Positions 25,049 through 34,591 of a stretch of 37,047 nucleotides of DNA are shown one piece after another. The notes under the pieces were generated by a model. That model was not told where the DNA came from. It worked only from the letters and a program-made list of their open reading frames with translations, and searched no databases. Both the position numbers and the translations under genes were made by a program. Every line of letters begins with the position of its first letter. Positions within the stretch are counted from its first letter, which is position 1. Source of the DNA: Candidatus Stahliibacteriota bacterium (GTDB taxonomy: Bacteria > Hydrothermota > Tepidihabitantia > SM23-42); NCBI GenBank assembly GCA_030609135.1, contig JAUWCU010000008.1:1-37047 (forward strand). The letters are read 5' to 3'.

Positions 25049-27046
25049 TTATCGCTTTGAACCGACTTCCCTTTGATATCTCCTCCCTTCGTTGTTTTCC
25101 AATCGTTGCTTTATTAATTTTATCCGATCCCTTATTTCTGCGGCACGTTCAAATTCCATCAAGGCGACCGCTTCTTTCATTTCTTTGTACAGCTTTGCCA
25201 GTTCTTCAACCTTTATTTGTTCTTTGTTGCTTTTGTTTATGCGGTCAGCGACTGAGGTTGCCTTAATTATCTCTTCCTCGGTTTTGACAATGGACCGTGG
25301 TGTGATATTGTGTTTTCTATTATAGGTAAATTGCTTATTGCGCCTTCTTGCCATTTCGGCAATCGCTCTTTTCATTGAGTCTGTATTTTCATCAGCATAC
25401 ATGATGACTTCGCTGCGCACATTGCGTGCGGCACGACCGGCCGTTTGAATCAGGGAGCGTTCACTTCTTAAAAAGCCTTCACGGTCGGCGTCGAGGATTG
25501 CCACCAAGGTGACTTCGGGCAGGTCAAGACCTTCCCTCAGAAGGTTGATACCAACAAGCACGTCAAATTCGCCCAACCTCAATGCTCTTAGGATTTCTAT
25601 TCTCTGGATAGCATTTATTTCTGAGTGCATATACCTTACCCGTATGCCGATTTCATTGAGATACTGCGCAAGGTCTTCAGCCATTCTTTTTGTCAAGGTT
25701 GTAACCAATACCCGCTCTTTATGCTGTACCCTTTGCCGTATTTCCGCGATCAGGTCATCGACCTGATTTTTCGCTGGTTTTACTGTAACCTTGGGGTCAA
25801 CAATGCCGGTGGGGCGGACGATCTGCTCGACCATGCGGTGTCCTGATTTTTCAATTTCCCATTGTCCTGGTGTTGCGGAGATGCATATTGCCTGCTTAAT
25901 CAATTGTTCAATTTCATCGAACTTCAAAGGTCTGTTTTCCAGTGCCGAAGGTAACCTGAAACCGTGCTCAACGAGCATTGTTTTACGCGCACGGTCACCT
26001 TCGTACATGGCGTGCAGCTGAGGTATTGTTACATGTGATTCGTCGATGACCATGATGTAGTCATCACCAAAGTAGTCGATCAGGCAATATGGTCGCTGGC
26101 CGGGTTTACGCCCGGACAGATGCATAGAATAGTTTTCAATACCCGAACAATAACCTAACTCAAGAAGCATCTCGATATCAAATTTTGTGCGCTGCGCCAA
26201 GCGTTGGGCTTCGAGGAGCTTGCCTCTTGCCTCAAAATACTTTAGCCGGTCAGCCAATTCGTCCTTTATTGCCTCAACCGCTTGCTCAATCTTGGATTGG
26301 GTGGTAATGAAATGTTTTGCCGGGAAGATTGTGATATAATCGAGGTTCTTTACGGTATGTCCGGAGATCGGGTCAAACAATTGGATTCTTTCAACTGTAT
26401 CACCGAACAATTCGACACGGATGCCGTATTTTTCATCGGCTGGGTGGATATCGACTGTGTCACCGCGTACGCGGAATGTGCCGCGTGCAAATTCAAGGTC
26501 ATTCCTCGCATATTGAATGGCAACGAGTGACTTTAATAGGGTGTCTCGATCCCGGGTATCGCCTTTGTTCAGGTAAACAACAAGCTCCTGGACTTCTTCA
26601 GGTGACCCTATGTTAAAAATGCAGGATACTGAGGCGACGATTATTACATCACGGCGCGTGAGCAGCGCCGCGGTTGCTCGCAACCTGAGCCTTTCTATTT
26701 CTTCATTTATTGACGCATCTTTTTCAATATATAGATCGGTTGCTGGAAGATATGCTTCCGGCTGGTAATAATCATAGTATGAGATAAAGTACTCAACGGC
26801 ATTATCTGGAAAGAACTGTTTGAATTCACCGAATAACTGCGCGGCAAGTGTTTTATTGTGCGAAATGATGAGCATTGGCTTCTGGACGCGTTCGACAACA
26901 TTAGCAATTGTAAATGTCTTACCTGAGCCAGTGACGCCCAACAAGGTTTGAAACCGTTTACTCTGTTCAATACCTTTAACTAAGTTCTGTATGGCTTCAG
27001 GTTGGTCTCCTTTGGGGGTAAAAGGAGCGTGGAGTCTAAAGGTCAC
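25049..27046 (-). CDS. uvrB: Excinuclease ABC subunit B
   Basis: LLGVTGSGKTFTIANV, ISYYDYYQPEAYLP, INLLREGLDLPEV, C-terminal UVR motif. Confidence 0.98.
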   Translation of the reverse strand: MTFRLHAPFTPKGDQPEAIQNLVKGIEQSKRFQTLLGVTGSGKTFTIANVVERVQKPMLIISHNKTLAAQLFGEFKQFFPDNAVEYFISYYDYYQPEAYLPATDLYIEKDASINEEIERLRLRATAALLTRRDVIIVASVSCIFNIGSPEEVQELVVYLNKGDTRDRDTLLKSLVAIQYARNDLEFARGTFRVRGDTVDIHPADEKYGIRVELFGDTVERIQLFDPISGHTVKNLDYITIFPAKHFITTQSKIEQAVEAIKDELADRLKYFEARGKLLEAQRLAQRTKFDIEMLLELGYCSGIENYSMHLSGRKPGQRPYCLIDYFGDDYIMVIDESHVTIPQLHAMYEGDRARKTMLVEHGFRLPSALENRPLKFDEIEQLIKQAICISATPGQWEIEKSGHRMVEQIVRPTGIVDPKVTVKPAKNQVDDLIAEIRQRVQHKERVLVTTLTKRMAEDLAQYLNEIGIRVRYMHSEINAIQRIEILRALRLGEFDVLVGINLLREGLDLPEVTLVAILDADREGFLRSERSLIQTAGRAARNVRSEVIMYADENTDSMKRAIAEMARRRNKQFTYNRKHNITPRSIVKTEEEIIKATSVADRINKSNKEQIKVEELAKLYKEMKEAVALMEFERAAEIRDRIKLIKQRLENNEGRRYQREVGSKR

Positions 27047-28715
27047 GTTTCAGTATTCGATATGATTTAGAGTCAATAGAGAACCTCAGTTTCTGTGAGA
27101 AGGCAGTGAGTTGCTCGCCGTTCACCAGGTCAGTATAAGTACCATCCCATGCCGGCAAGGAAACAAATGACTGTTTATCTCCTGAATTGAGGACGACGAT
27201 AAGACCACCTCGGTCATATGCATAGATTCCTGTAATGTCATTGACATACAGAGTGAAAAATGTGTTGCTCGATAGAAGAGGATTTGATTTACGGATTCTG
27301 ATGAGTTTTTTTATTTCTGCAAGAAACATGCGATTCTGGTTCACAATATCCCAGGGAAAACTACCCATGTTAAGCGGTGCATAATCAGACATCGCTATTT
27401 CTTCGCCGTATAGAATGACTGGTGATCCTACACAGGTGAAAATAAATGCATAGAGATTCCTGACAGATTTCTTATCGGGGACAACTCGCATGTCATGACT
27501 TGAGAGGTTAATTAAGTTTACACTATTGCTCTGGGCAGGGCTAAAAAGGAGTATCTGCTGGAGTTTTCTATTAAATTCACTGGTCAGTATGTTATTTTTC
27601 ACAAAGTAGTTGACAAGCAAATCGGTCAGTGCTTTGTTCGAACTGCCATCAAAGGTTTCACCGGTAAGAAGGCGTATGTCACTGCCTAAGAGCAGAATAT
27701 TTGGATATCTCGATTTCAAATGGGTACGCAAGGTCCGTATAAACTTTGCATTAAGATGCTCGTCTTCACCAATATAAAAACCGTCAAAGCCAAAGCGCTT
27801 CCAGTATCCCAAATAACCGATTAGATAATTCATGACCTGGGGGTTGTTTAGATTGAACTTAGGAAAACGATAATCAGCGCGCCAACACTCATAGTTGGGC
27901 GGCGATTTTTTTATGGGTAGTGTATTGATCAGATACCAGTCAACGTATTTCGAACCTGCACCGTTCGTTTCAACGTCTGTGAAAGTTGGAAAATCAACCC
28001 CGGTGTGGCTGAAGGTAACCGAGAGAATTATCTTCATATTTTTTTCGTGCACTTGGTCGATAAGCTTTCTCAGAGCCATAGTATCCCCGAAACATGAATC
28101 GATCTTTGCGAAATCGCTTGCATTGAACTTGTGATTTGACGATGCTGAAAAAATCGGCTGCAGCAATATGATATCCGGTCCCAGTGAATCAATATATGCT
28201 AACTTATCAATAATACCTTTGAGGTCGCCACCATAAGGCTCCCAGTTTTTTGGTGCTTTACCCCAAGCCCTTTTTTCCTTGGGGTCATTGACACTGTCGG
28301 CATTGTAAAAACCATCCGTAAAAATCGAATAGTAGATTTTTCCAACGGCCCAGGATGGAGGTGTAAACAACGGCACCTTGGGAGTGAATTCATCAGTTTC
28401 CGGCAATAACAGAGAATCCTCGCCGTGTTTGACGACGAAATGGTAGGTTACTGTAGTATCAAATGCATTTAGGGTTGCTGCGAGATAGTCGTAGTTTGCA
28501 TCGCTATAAACTGATTTCATCGGGTGGCGTATGTCGTTCATAAGGACCAGAACTTCCGCGACCGCACCCCGTTTTGCCCTCAGTTTCACTTCACCCGCCG
28601 AAGGATTAACATAGAAGATACTGTTTGGGTTATGCGTTATATCACTTAGGCTGAGTGCATTGCTCAGTTGAGGTAGCAATAGCAATAATAAGGAACCCAG
28701 AAATAGTCCTCTCAT
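27036..28715 (-). CDS. Secreted GH13 (alpha-amylase-like) protein lacking canonical catalytic residues
   Basis: WEPYGGDLKGIIDKLAYIDSLG, MKIILSVTFSHTG, RFGFDGFYIGEDEH, LLLGSDI, NLSSHDMRV, GSPVILYGEEIAMSDY; signal peptide. Confidence 0.85.
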   Translation of the reverse strand: MRGLFLGSLLLLLLPQLSNALSLSDITHNPNSIFYVNPSAGEVKLRAKRGAVAEVLVLMNDIRHPMKSVYSDANYDYLAATLNAFDTTVTYHFVVKHGEDSLLLPETDEFTPKVPLFTPPSWAVGKIYYSIFTDGFYNADSVNDPKEKRAWGKAPKNWEPYGGDLKGIIDKLAYIDSLGPDIILLQPIFSASSNHKFNASDFAKIDSCFGDTMALRKLIDQVHEKNMKIILSVTFSHTGVDFPTFTDVETNGAGSKYVDWYLINTLPIKKSPPNYECWRADYRFPKFNLNNPQVMNYLIGYLGYWKRFGFDGFYIGEDEHLNAKFIRTLRTHLKSRYPNILLLGSDIRLLTGETFDGSSNKALTDLLVNYFVKNNILTSEFNRKLQQILLFSPAQSNSVNLINLSSHDMRVVPDKKSVRNLYAFIFTCVGSPVILYGEEIAMSDYAPLNMGSFPWDIVNQNRMFLAEIKKLIRIRKSNPLLSSNTFFTLYVNDITGIYAYDRGGLIVVLNSGDKQSFVSLPAWDGTYTDLVNGEQLTAFSQKLRFSIDSKSYRILKRDL

Positions 28716-28720
28716 ATAAA

Positions 28721-28748
28721 ATGATACTTAAATTAGATATGTTGTCAA
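28721..28748 (-). promoter_or_regulatory. Promoter TTGACA-16-TATCAT for GH13-like gene, predicted leaderless
   Basis: TTGACA 28748-28743, TATCAT 28726-28721, ATG 28715 only 5 nt past the -10; no SD. Confidence 0.65.
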
Positions 28749-28787
28749 GTTATTAATGCACCTTTACATAAGACTTAAGTATTTTAC

Positions 28788-28815
28788 TTGACAATTTCCA
28801 ATAACTTTGTATACT
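28788..28815 (+). promoter_or_regulatory. hslU promoter TTGACA-16-TATACT
   Basis: TTGACA 28788-28793, TATACT 28810-28815. Confidence 0.75.
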
Positions 28816-28851
28816 TTCATGATGGAGGACAAAGCGTTAAAAGGTGACGTG

Positions 28852-30204
28852 ATGTCTAATAGTTTTGCCACGCCCGGTGAGATCGTTGCCCAACTCGATA
28901 AATATGTCATTGGGCAGTCCGAAGCAAAAAAGGCCGTTGCCATAGCTTTGCGTAACCGGTGGCGTAGACAGCGCGTTACTGATAAAATCAAGGATGACAT
29001 ATATCCAAACAACATAATTTTAATCGGTCCTACTGGTGTTGGAAAGACCGAAATTGCACGTCGCCTAGCCAGCATAGCACGATCCCCGTTCATTAAAGTT
29101 GAGGCATCTCGGTTTACTGAAATCGGTTACGTAGGTAAGGATGTCGAATCAATGATCCGCGACCTCGTTGAGATTTCGGTCAATATGGTGCGCCACGAAA
29201 AGATGAAATTGGTGCAGGAAAAAGCACGCCAGTTCGCGGAGGAACGCATACTCGACATTCTCCTTCCGGTTCCTCCAACCGTCAAGAAAAGCGAATTGGT
29301 TACCAATGAAATAACCAGAACACCTGGCTCCACGCGTGAGAAAATGAGGGATTTATTGAATGAGGGGAAGTTTGATGATCGGGTAATCGAGTTGGAGATA
29401 TTCCACCAGCAGATGCCTTTTGTTGAAATCTTTAGCCATGCAGGCATCGGTGACCTCAGCGGAGTTTTGGAAGATGCTTTTGGTAGGAACTTACCCAAGA
29501 AGAAAAAAAAGAGGAAGATGCCGGTCAAGGAAGCACTCAAGTATATCCAGAATGAAGAAGCTGATAAGCTCATTGATATGGACGAAGTGATTAATGAGGC
29601 ACGGCAGCGTACTGAGAACTCAGGGATTGTTTTCATCGACGAGATCGACAAGATAGCCGGGGGTACTGCTACACACGGGCCTGATGTTTCCAGAGAAGGT
29701 GTGCAGCGGGACCTTTTGCCGGTTATTGAAGGTTCCAATGTTATGACTAAACACGGTATGATAAAGACAAACCACATTCTATTCATCGCAGCCGGTGCTT
29801 TCCATAATAAGAAACCATCAGATCTAATCCCCGAGATGCAAGGACGATTTCCAATCCGGGTGGAGCTTTCCGCTCTAACAACCGAGGATTTTCAGAGAAT
29901 ACTCGTCGAACCGGAGAATTGTTTGATTAAACAATACAGTTTGTTATTGGCGACTGAGGGCATTAGCCTTGAATTTACAGATAGTGCTATTAAAAAGATC
30001 GCCGTGATAGCATCAGAGGTCAATACATCGACTGAGAACATCGGCGCCCGCCGGTTGCATACGGTAATGACGAAAATCCTTGAAGAGATACTTTTCGCAG
30101 CGCCGCAGGTAAGTGAGAAGCAAATAAAGATAACCGACGAGTATGTGAACACAAAACTCAAGGATATTGTGAGTGATGTTGATATGTCGCGGTACATATT
30201 ATAA
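28852..30204 (+). CDS. hslU: ATP-dependent protease ATPase subunit HslU (start 28852)
   Basis: TPGEIVAQLDKYVIGQSEAKKAVAIALRNRWRR, GPTGVGKTEIARRLA, VFIDEIDKIA, C-term DMSRYIL. Confidence 0.97.
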   Translation: MSNSFATPGEIVAQLDKYVIGQSEAKKAVAIALRNRWRRQRVTDKIKDDIYPNNIILIGPTGVGKTEIARRLASIARSPFIKVEASRFTEIGYVGKDVESMIRDLVEISVNMVRHEKMKLVQEKARQFAEERILDILLPVPPTVKKSELVTNEITRTPGSTREKMRDLLNEGKFDDRVIELEIFHQQMPFVEIFSHAGIGDLSGVLEDAFGRNLPKKKKKRKMPVKEALKYIQNEEADKLIDMDEVINEARQRTENSGIVFIDEIDKIAGGTATHGPDVSREGVQRDLLPVIEGSNVMTKHGMIKTNHILFIAAGAFHNKKPSDLIPEMQGRFPIRVELSALTTEDFQRILVEPENCLIKQYSLLLATEGISLEFTDSAIKKIAVIASEVNTSTENIGARRLHTVMTKILEEILFAAPQVSEKQIKITDEYVNTKLKDIVSDVDMSRYIL

Positions 30205-30237
30205 GAGGGCTAAAAGAGGGCAGCAGCGTTTTTTAAG

Positions 30238-30633
30238 ATGAAATTAAAGAAAGCAATTTTTGTTTTAACTGACTCTAATGATCAGCATGTTGCTGAGTCA
30301 GTAATTCAGCTGTGCAAGAAATTCAAGAGCAAGCTTTTTGTGTTGTTTATTATCGAGACAGGTAGGATATCTCGGCTTGCGCGCTTGACTCAGAAGAAAA
30401 GCGACATGTTGCGCAAAAAGATTGAAGATGAAGGATGGCAGTTACTCTACCTAATCGAAGATGAGGCGGACAAAACAGGTGTTTCGACTTCACTTCATCT
30501 CGAGAACGGCATTGCGACGACCATTGTTAAGAAGTATGTTGACGCATACAATATCGATACTTTATTAGTAAAGCGAAAGAATGAAACCAAAAAGTTGTTT
30601 GTTTCATCGATGGTTCCAGTGGTAGGACTGTGA
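30238..30633 (+). CDS. Universal-stress-protein-like protein
   Basis: KKAIFVLTDSNDQHVAESVIQLCKKFKSKLFVLFIIE...STSLHLENGIATTIVKKYVDAYNIDTLLVKRK. Confidence 0.6.
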   Translation: MKLKKAIFVLTDSNDQHVAESVIQLCKKFKSKLFVLFIIETGRISRLARLTQKKSDMLRKKIEDEGWQLLYLIEDEADKTGVSTSLHLENGIATTIVKKYVDAYNIDTLLVKRKNETKKLFVSSMVPVVGL

Positions 30634-30862
30634 TTATAGTAATCGTAGAGCGGTTTGCGGTTTCGAGAGGCGATACGGTTGCGTATATGGGTTTTGTTAA
30701 ACGACAGACGACGTTCAATGACGAATCGCTTTTCGTTCCGTCCCCGAGAATCCTCGTTCCCGGCGGGACAACCGATAAACGTCAAACGAAACCTAATATA
30801 TTTAAACATTTAGGTATTTAGATATTTAGGCATTTAGATGTTTGTACTTACAAGGGGGTGTA

Positions 30863-31324
30863 ATGATATTGAAGATATCAGAGGTCCTTAAGCCTGAAGC
30901 GATTATCATGAAGATGAAATCCAAGGAGAAGATCGCGGTGCTAAAGGAACTGGTTGATCATATGGTTGATAATGAATTAGTCGAAGATGGTGAGGAATTT
31001 CAGAAAGCTCTGGCAAAGCGCGAGAACCTTGAATCTACGGGTATTGGTGATGGTATTGCTATACCGCATGCGCGTACTGATGCGGTCAAGGGTCTCATCC
31101 TTGCCTTTGCGCGGTCTGAACAAGGTGTCGATTTTTCGGCAATTGACGGCAAACCGTCCCATCTTATTTTTCTCATTGCTTCACCAGTGGATAAGAAAAG
31201 TGAGTATATCATGGCTTTGGCAAAAATCTCCAGGTTATTGCGCAAGCAGGAGGTGCGTCGCCTCTTAAAAGATGCCGATAACCCGAATGAAATACTAAAC
31301 ATTATTAAGAAAAACGAAGAGTGA
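30863..31324 (+). CDS. PTS EIIA-type (fructose/PtsN-like) protein
   Basis: KRENLESTGIGDGIAIPHARTDAVKGLILAFARS with active-site His; start 30863 preceded by AAGGGGGTG. Confidence 0.93.
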   Translation: MILKISEVLKPEAIIMKMKSKEKIAVLKELVDHMVDNELVEDGEEFQKALAKRENLESTGIGDGIAIPHARTDAVKGLILAFARSEQGVDFSAIDGKPSHLIFLIASPVDKKSEYIMALAKISRLLRKQEVRRLLKDADNPNEILNIIKKNEE

Positions 31325-32601
31325 AAAGCGTAGGGCGTAGAATGTATATCGTAGGGCGATTTTACGCAATGGGTATGCTCATTTTAATTCCTGTATTCAT
31401 CTTTGCTGACAAAATTCTTGTTCCAATGGACTTAACACAGATTGATCATCTTAAGGCATACGGCGTTGCTTTCCATGCTCTGGAAATGGGCGTAAACGTT
31501 GAATGGTTACTAAACTACCAAGGTGGTTCTTTTCTCACGGATTATGAGCCCAGGATCGAAAAAGACTGTGCCCTGAACAGTGTAGTGTGGGAAGTCATCC
31601 CTTCAGGGGATATACTTGAGATCTACCAGACGATCGAGGAGAATAATATGGATGTTATTCTCCTCGAAAAAGCGCCTAAAATAGCAGTTTATATCCCGGA
31701 TAATTTTGAGCCTTGGGATGATGCTGTAACACTCGCTCTCGAGTATGCAGATATCCCATATGATAATGTGTGGGACGAGGATGTGTTGCGTGGCAAGCTA
31801 ATGCAATATGACTGGCTTCATCTCCACCATGAAGATTTTACTGGTCAGTACGGCAAATTCTACGGCAGCTATGCAAATACTGATTGGTACAAGGAAGAAG
31901 TCAGGATAAATGAAGAGCTGGCAAAAAAACTCGGTTTTGCAAAAGTTTCCAAAATGAAACTTGCTGTTGCATTGGTCATAAAAGATTATGTTGAAAAGGG
32001 TGGCTTTTTGTTTTCCATGTGTTCAGCATGTGATACATACGATATAGGTTTGGCTGCTCAGAATATCGATATCTGCCACAATGTTTATGACCACGATCCT
32101 TTTGACCCGGCGGCAAACAGCAAATTGGATTTTTCTCAATGTCTGGCTTTTGAAAACTTCGAGTTGATTCTCAACCCGTATATCTATGAGCATTCCACGA
32201 TCGATGTTACCAACGAAGCTCATGCACGTGGTCCCAAGACATACATCTCATTGTTTGATTTCTCGGCAAAATTCGATCCAGTGCCATGCATGCTCGTCCA
32301 GAACCACACGGCATTGGTCAAGGAATTCCTTGGTCAGTGTTCAGGGTTTAGAAAGAGTACGATCATGACGTCGGTGTTGGTTTTGGCTGAGGTTAGCGGT
32401 ACTGAGGAGGTAAAATACCTGCACGGTAATTATGGCAAAGGCACTTTTACATATCTTGCCGGTCACGATCCAGAAGATTATAAACATTTTGTCAATGATC
32501 CGCCAACAGATTTGAGAAAACACAGAAATTCGCCCGGCTACCGATTGATCCTAAACAATATTCTGTTCCCCGCGGCTAAGAAAAAGGAGCAGAAGACATA
32601 G
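31321..32601 (+). CDS. Secreted protein of the family often annotated asparagine synthetase B (annotation doubtful); likely start 31369
   Basis: KILVPMDLTQIDHLKAYGVAFHALEMGVNVEWLLNYQGGSF, YDWLHLHHEDFTGQYGKFYGSY, FLFSMCSACDTYDIGLAA. Confidence 0.75.
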   Translation: MKSVGRRMYIVGRFYAMGMLILIPVFIFADKILVPMDLTQIDHLKAYGVAFHALEMGVNVEWLLNYQGGSFLTDYEPRIEKDCALNSVVWEVIPSGDILEIYQTIEENNMDVILLEKAPKIAVYIPDNFEPWDDAVTLALEYADIPYDNVWDEDVLRGKLMQYDWLHLHHEDFTGQYGKFYGSYANTDWYKEEVRINEELAKKLGFAKVSKMKLAVALVIKDYVEKGGFLFSMCSACDTYDIGLAAQNIDICHNVYDHDPFDPAANSKLDFSQCLAFENFELILNPYIYEHSTIDVTNEAHARGPKTYISLFDFSAKFDPVPCMLVQNHTALVKEFLGQCSGFRKSTIMTSVLVLAEVSGTEEVKYLHGNYGKGTFTYLAGHDPEDYKHFVNDPPTDLRKHRNSPGYRLILNNILFPAAKKKEQKT

Positions 32602-33155
32602 CGGCTTCGAAGTTTTTAATTGGGATCAACGAAATAAAGGAAGAGACTATTTTTACCTTTGATAGTCTCCGGGCAGGTGAGTTTGACCTTAAGATAAAAG
32701 CGGTTGAAAAATTCGGTTCGATCAGCGCGCGTATCAAACTCAATAATTCAGCAATAGGCATTATCGCGGATTTCAAAGTCGCTTTTAAAGTTTATTTAAT
32801 ATGCACACGTTGTTTGGACACCTTTACCAGGGACTTTCAAGCCAGCTTGTATCTAAATTATATTCAGGGTAAAGATCCGAATAAAGATATTGAGAAAGTT
32901 GATTTGAAAAACTCTGAGGTTGAGCGCGTATACGTTTCAGGGAACAACATTGATCTAAGTGTTGGTATAAGGGAAGCTATTGTTCTTTCGCTACCGATTA
33001 CTTTTCTTTGCCGTGAGCAATGCCGTGGATTATGTCCGGTTTGCGGGATTAACAGGAATAAAACAAAGTGCAAATGCAAAGTCGAAAAAGTCGGTCTTTT
33101 TGCACCGGTGTTTATGAAAAGGAAGACTGAGGGAAAAAAGAGTAAGAAAAAATGA
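32598..33155 (+). CDS. YceD/DUF177-family protein; no ATG/GTG/TTG at 5' end, ATA candidate start
   Basis: FLIGINEIKEETIFTFDS...YLICTRCLDTFTRDF...LSLPITFLCREQCRGLCPVCGINRNKTKCKC; SD AAGGAG 8 nt before ATA 32598. Confidence 0.78.
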   Translation: MAASKFLIGINEIKEETIFTFDSLRAGEFDLKIKAVEKFGSISARIKLNNSAIGIIADFKVAFKVYLICTRCLDTFTRDFQASLYLNYIQGKDPNKDIEKVDLKNSEVERVYVSGNNIDLSVGIREAIVLSLPITFLCREQCRGLCPVCGINRNKTKCKCKVEKVGLFAPVFMKRKTEGKKSKKK

Positions 33156-34573
33156 TATTACTCTTTATCATCCACATTTTATCCATAGATAGCTTTTTGA
33201 ATCAACCCGAGCTGAAGACTGCACAATACGGTCTCTATGTTTTGAACTTGACTAATGATAGCCTGGTTTATGCGCGCAACAGCCAGAAGCTTCTTATACC
33301 CGCTTCTAATATGAAGTTGATTACGACCGGTGCCAGCATGTGTTATCTGGGTACTGAGTACCGTTACACAACGCGCCTCGCCTTGCGTGGAAAAGTGAAA
33401 AATAACCGTCTGGTCGGTGATATTATTGTCCTTGGTGGTGGTGATCCTACATTCAGTTTTGCTGACCTGGAGCGCTTTGTGGCAAAAATTAAAAGCCAGG
33501 ATATTAGAGAAGTAACCGGTAATATCGTGGTCAACGAAAGTTATTTTAAGGACATGAGCCTCCACGGCAATACTTTCACGAGTGAGCGGTTGCCTACGGG
33601 CTGGGCATGGCACTATCTTGATGCACGGTACGCCGCCGAGATTTCTGCATTGTCCATGAACAAAAACTATATAAATGTTAATATCAAATCAACCAAGCTC
33701 GGGGAATATGCCGAGGTCATCCTCAAACCCAATACTCAGTACGTGACGCTGGTGAATCAAATGAAGACCAAAAAAGGTGAGGACAGTATTATTATTTATC
33801 GAAGACCAGAGGAAAATATTATCCACGTAGATGGTGGTATTGGTGAGGGGCATGAAAAAAATATTCCAGTTGCGGTAAGGGATCCGGCACTTTTCGTGGG
33901 CAGTTATTTCAAAGAAAGGTTGAATGCTGAGGGTATTAGTGTGCACGGTGGCGTTGTGAAGGAAAATAATACACTATTGTACAAAACAATGAACCCCCGT
34001 CCATTGACATTCGTCGATTCGGTGGCTTCGCCGTCCCTGAATGACATTTTGAGCGAAACCAATATCGAAAGCGTGAACCTTTATGCTGAGATTCTGCTGA
34101 AGACACTTGGTGCCCGGTTTTATGGCGAGGGGACATTTTACCATGGGATAATCATGCTCAAGAGATTCCTGAATTTATGTGGTGCTGATACGAATGCAGT
34201 ATCGCTCTGGGATGGTTCGGGTCTGTCCCGCCACAATTTGGTTTCACCTTACCAGATCGCACTTGTTTTGCGCTATATGCATTGGTCTCGATATGCACAA
34301 ACTTTTTATGAATTTCTGCCCCAGGTTGGTCAGGGTACCTTAGAGAACAGGTTTAAAGATTTCAAAGGCGAGATGCACGCCAAAACCGGGTCCCTGCATG
34401 CGGTTTCAAGTCTATCTGGTTATCTCAACATCGATGAGACTATTTATTGTTTTTCAATGATATTCAATAATTTTACCTGTTCCAGGAAAAAAATCAGGAA
34501 AATCGAAGAGGGTATTATCATGACGCTCCAGAAACAGCTGAGTAAACCCGGTAACAAACCCCTCGATGAATAG
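33152..34573 (+). CDS. dacB: D-alanyl-D-alanine carboxypeptidase/endopeptidase (PBP4, S13)
   Basis: SxxK LIPASNMKLITTGAS, SxN SVN, KTG MHAKTGSLHAVSSLSGYL. Confidence 0.95.
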   Translation: MILLFIIHILSIDSFLNQPELKTAQYGLYVLNLTNDSLVYARNSQKLLIPASNMKLITTGASMCYLGTEYRYTTRLALRGKVKNNRLVGDIIVLGGGDPTFSFADLERFVAKIKSQDIREVTGNIVVNESYFKDMSLHGNTFTSERLPTGWAWHYLDARYAAEISALSMNKNYINVNIKSTKLGEYAEVILKPNTQYVTLVNQMKTKKGEDSIIIYRRPEENIIHVDGGIGEGHEKNIPVAVRDPALFVGSYFKERLNAEGISVHGGVVKENNTLLYKTMNPRPLTFVDSVASPSLNDILSETNIESVNLYAEILLKTLGARFYGEGTFYHGIIMLKRFLNLCGADTNAVSLWDGSGLSRHNLVSPYQIALVLRYMHWSRYAQTFYEFLPQVGQGTLENRFKDFKGEMHAKTGSLHAVSSLSGYLNIDETIYCFSMIFNNFTCSRKKIRKIEEGIIMTLQKQLSKPGNKPLDE

Positions 34574-34591
34574 CAAATAGGGTAGCGTCTG

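Noticed and set aside
29127-29786. 219 aa antisense ORF over hslU
   Set aside because: Shadow of the conserved hslU frame; no independent signals.
30797-30841. ATTTAGGTATTTAGATATTTAGG tandem as operator sites for EIIA gene
   Set aside because: Simple AT-rich tandem; no dyad symmetry or promoter phasing seen.
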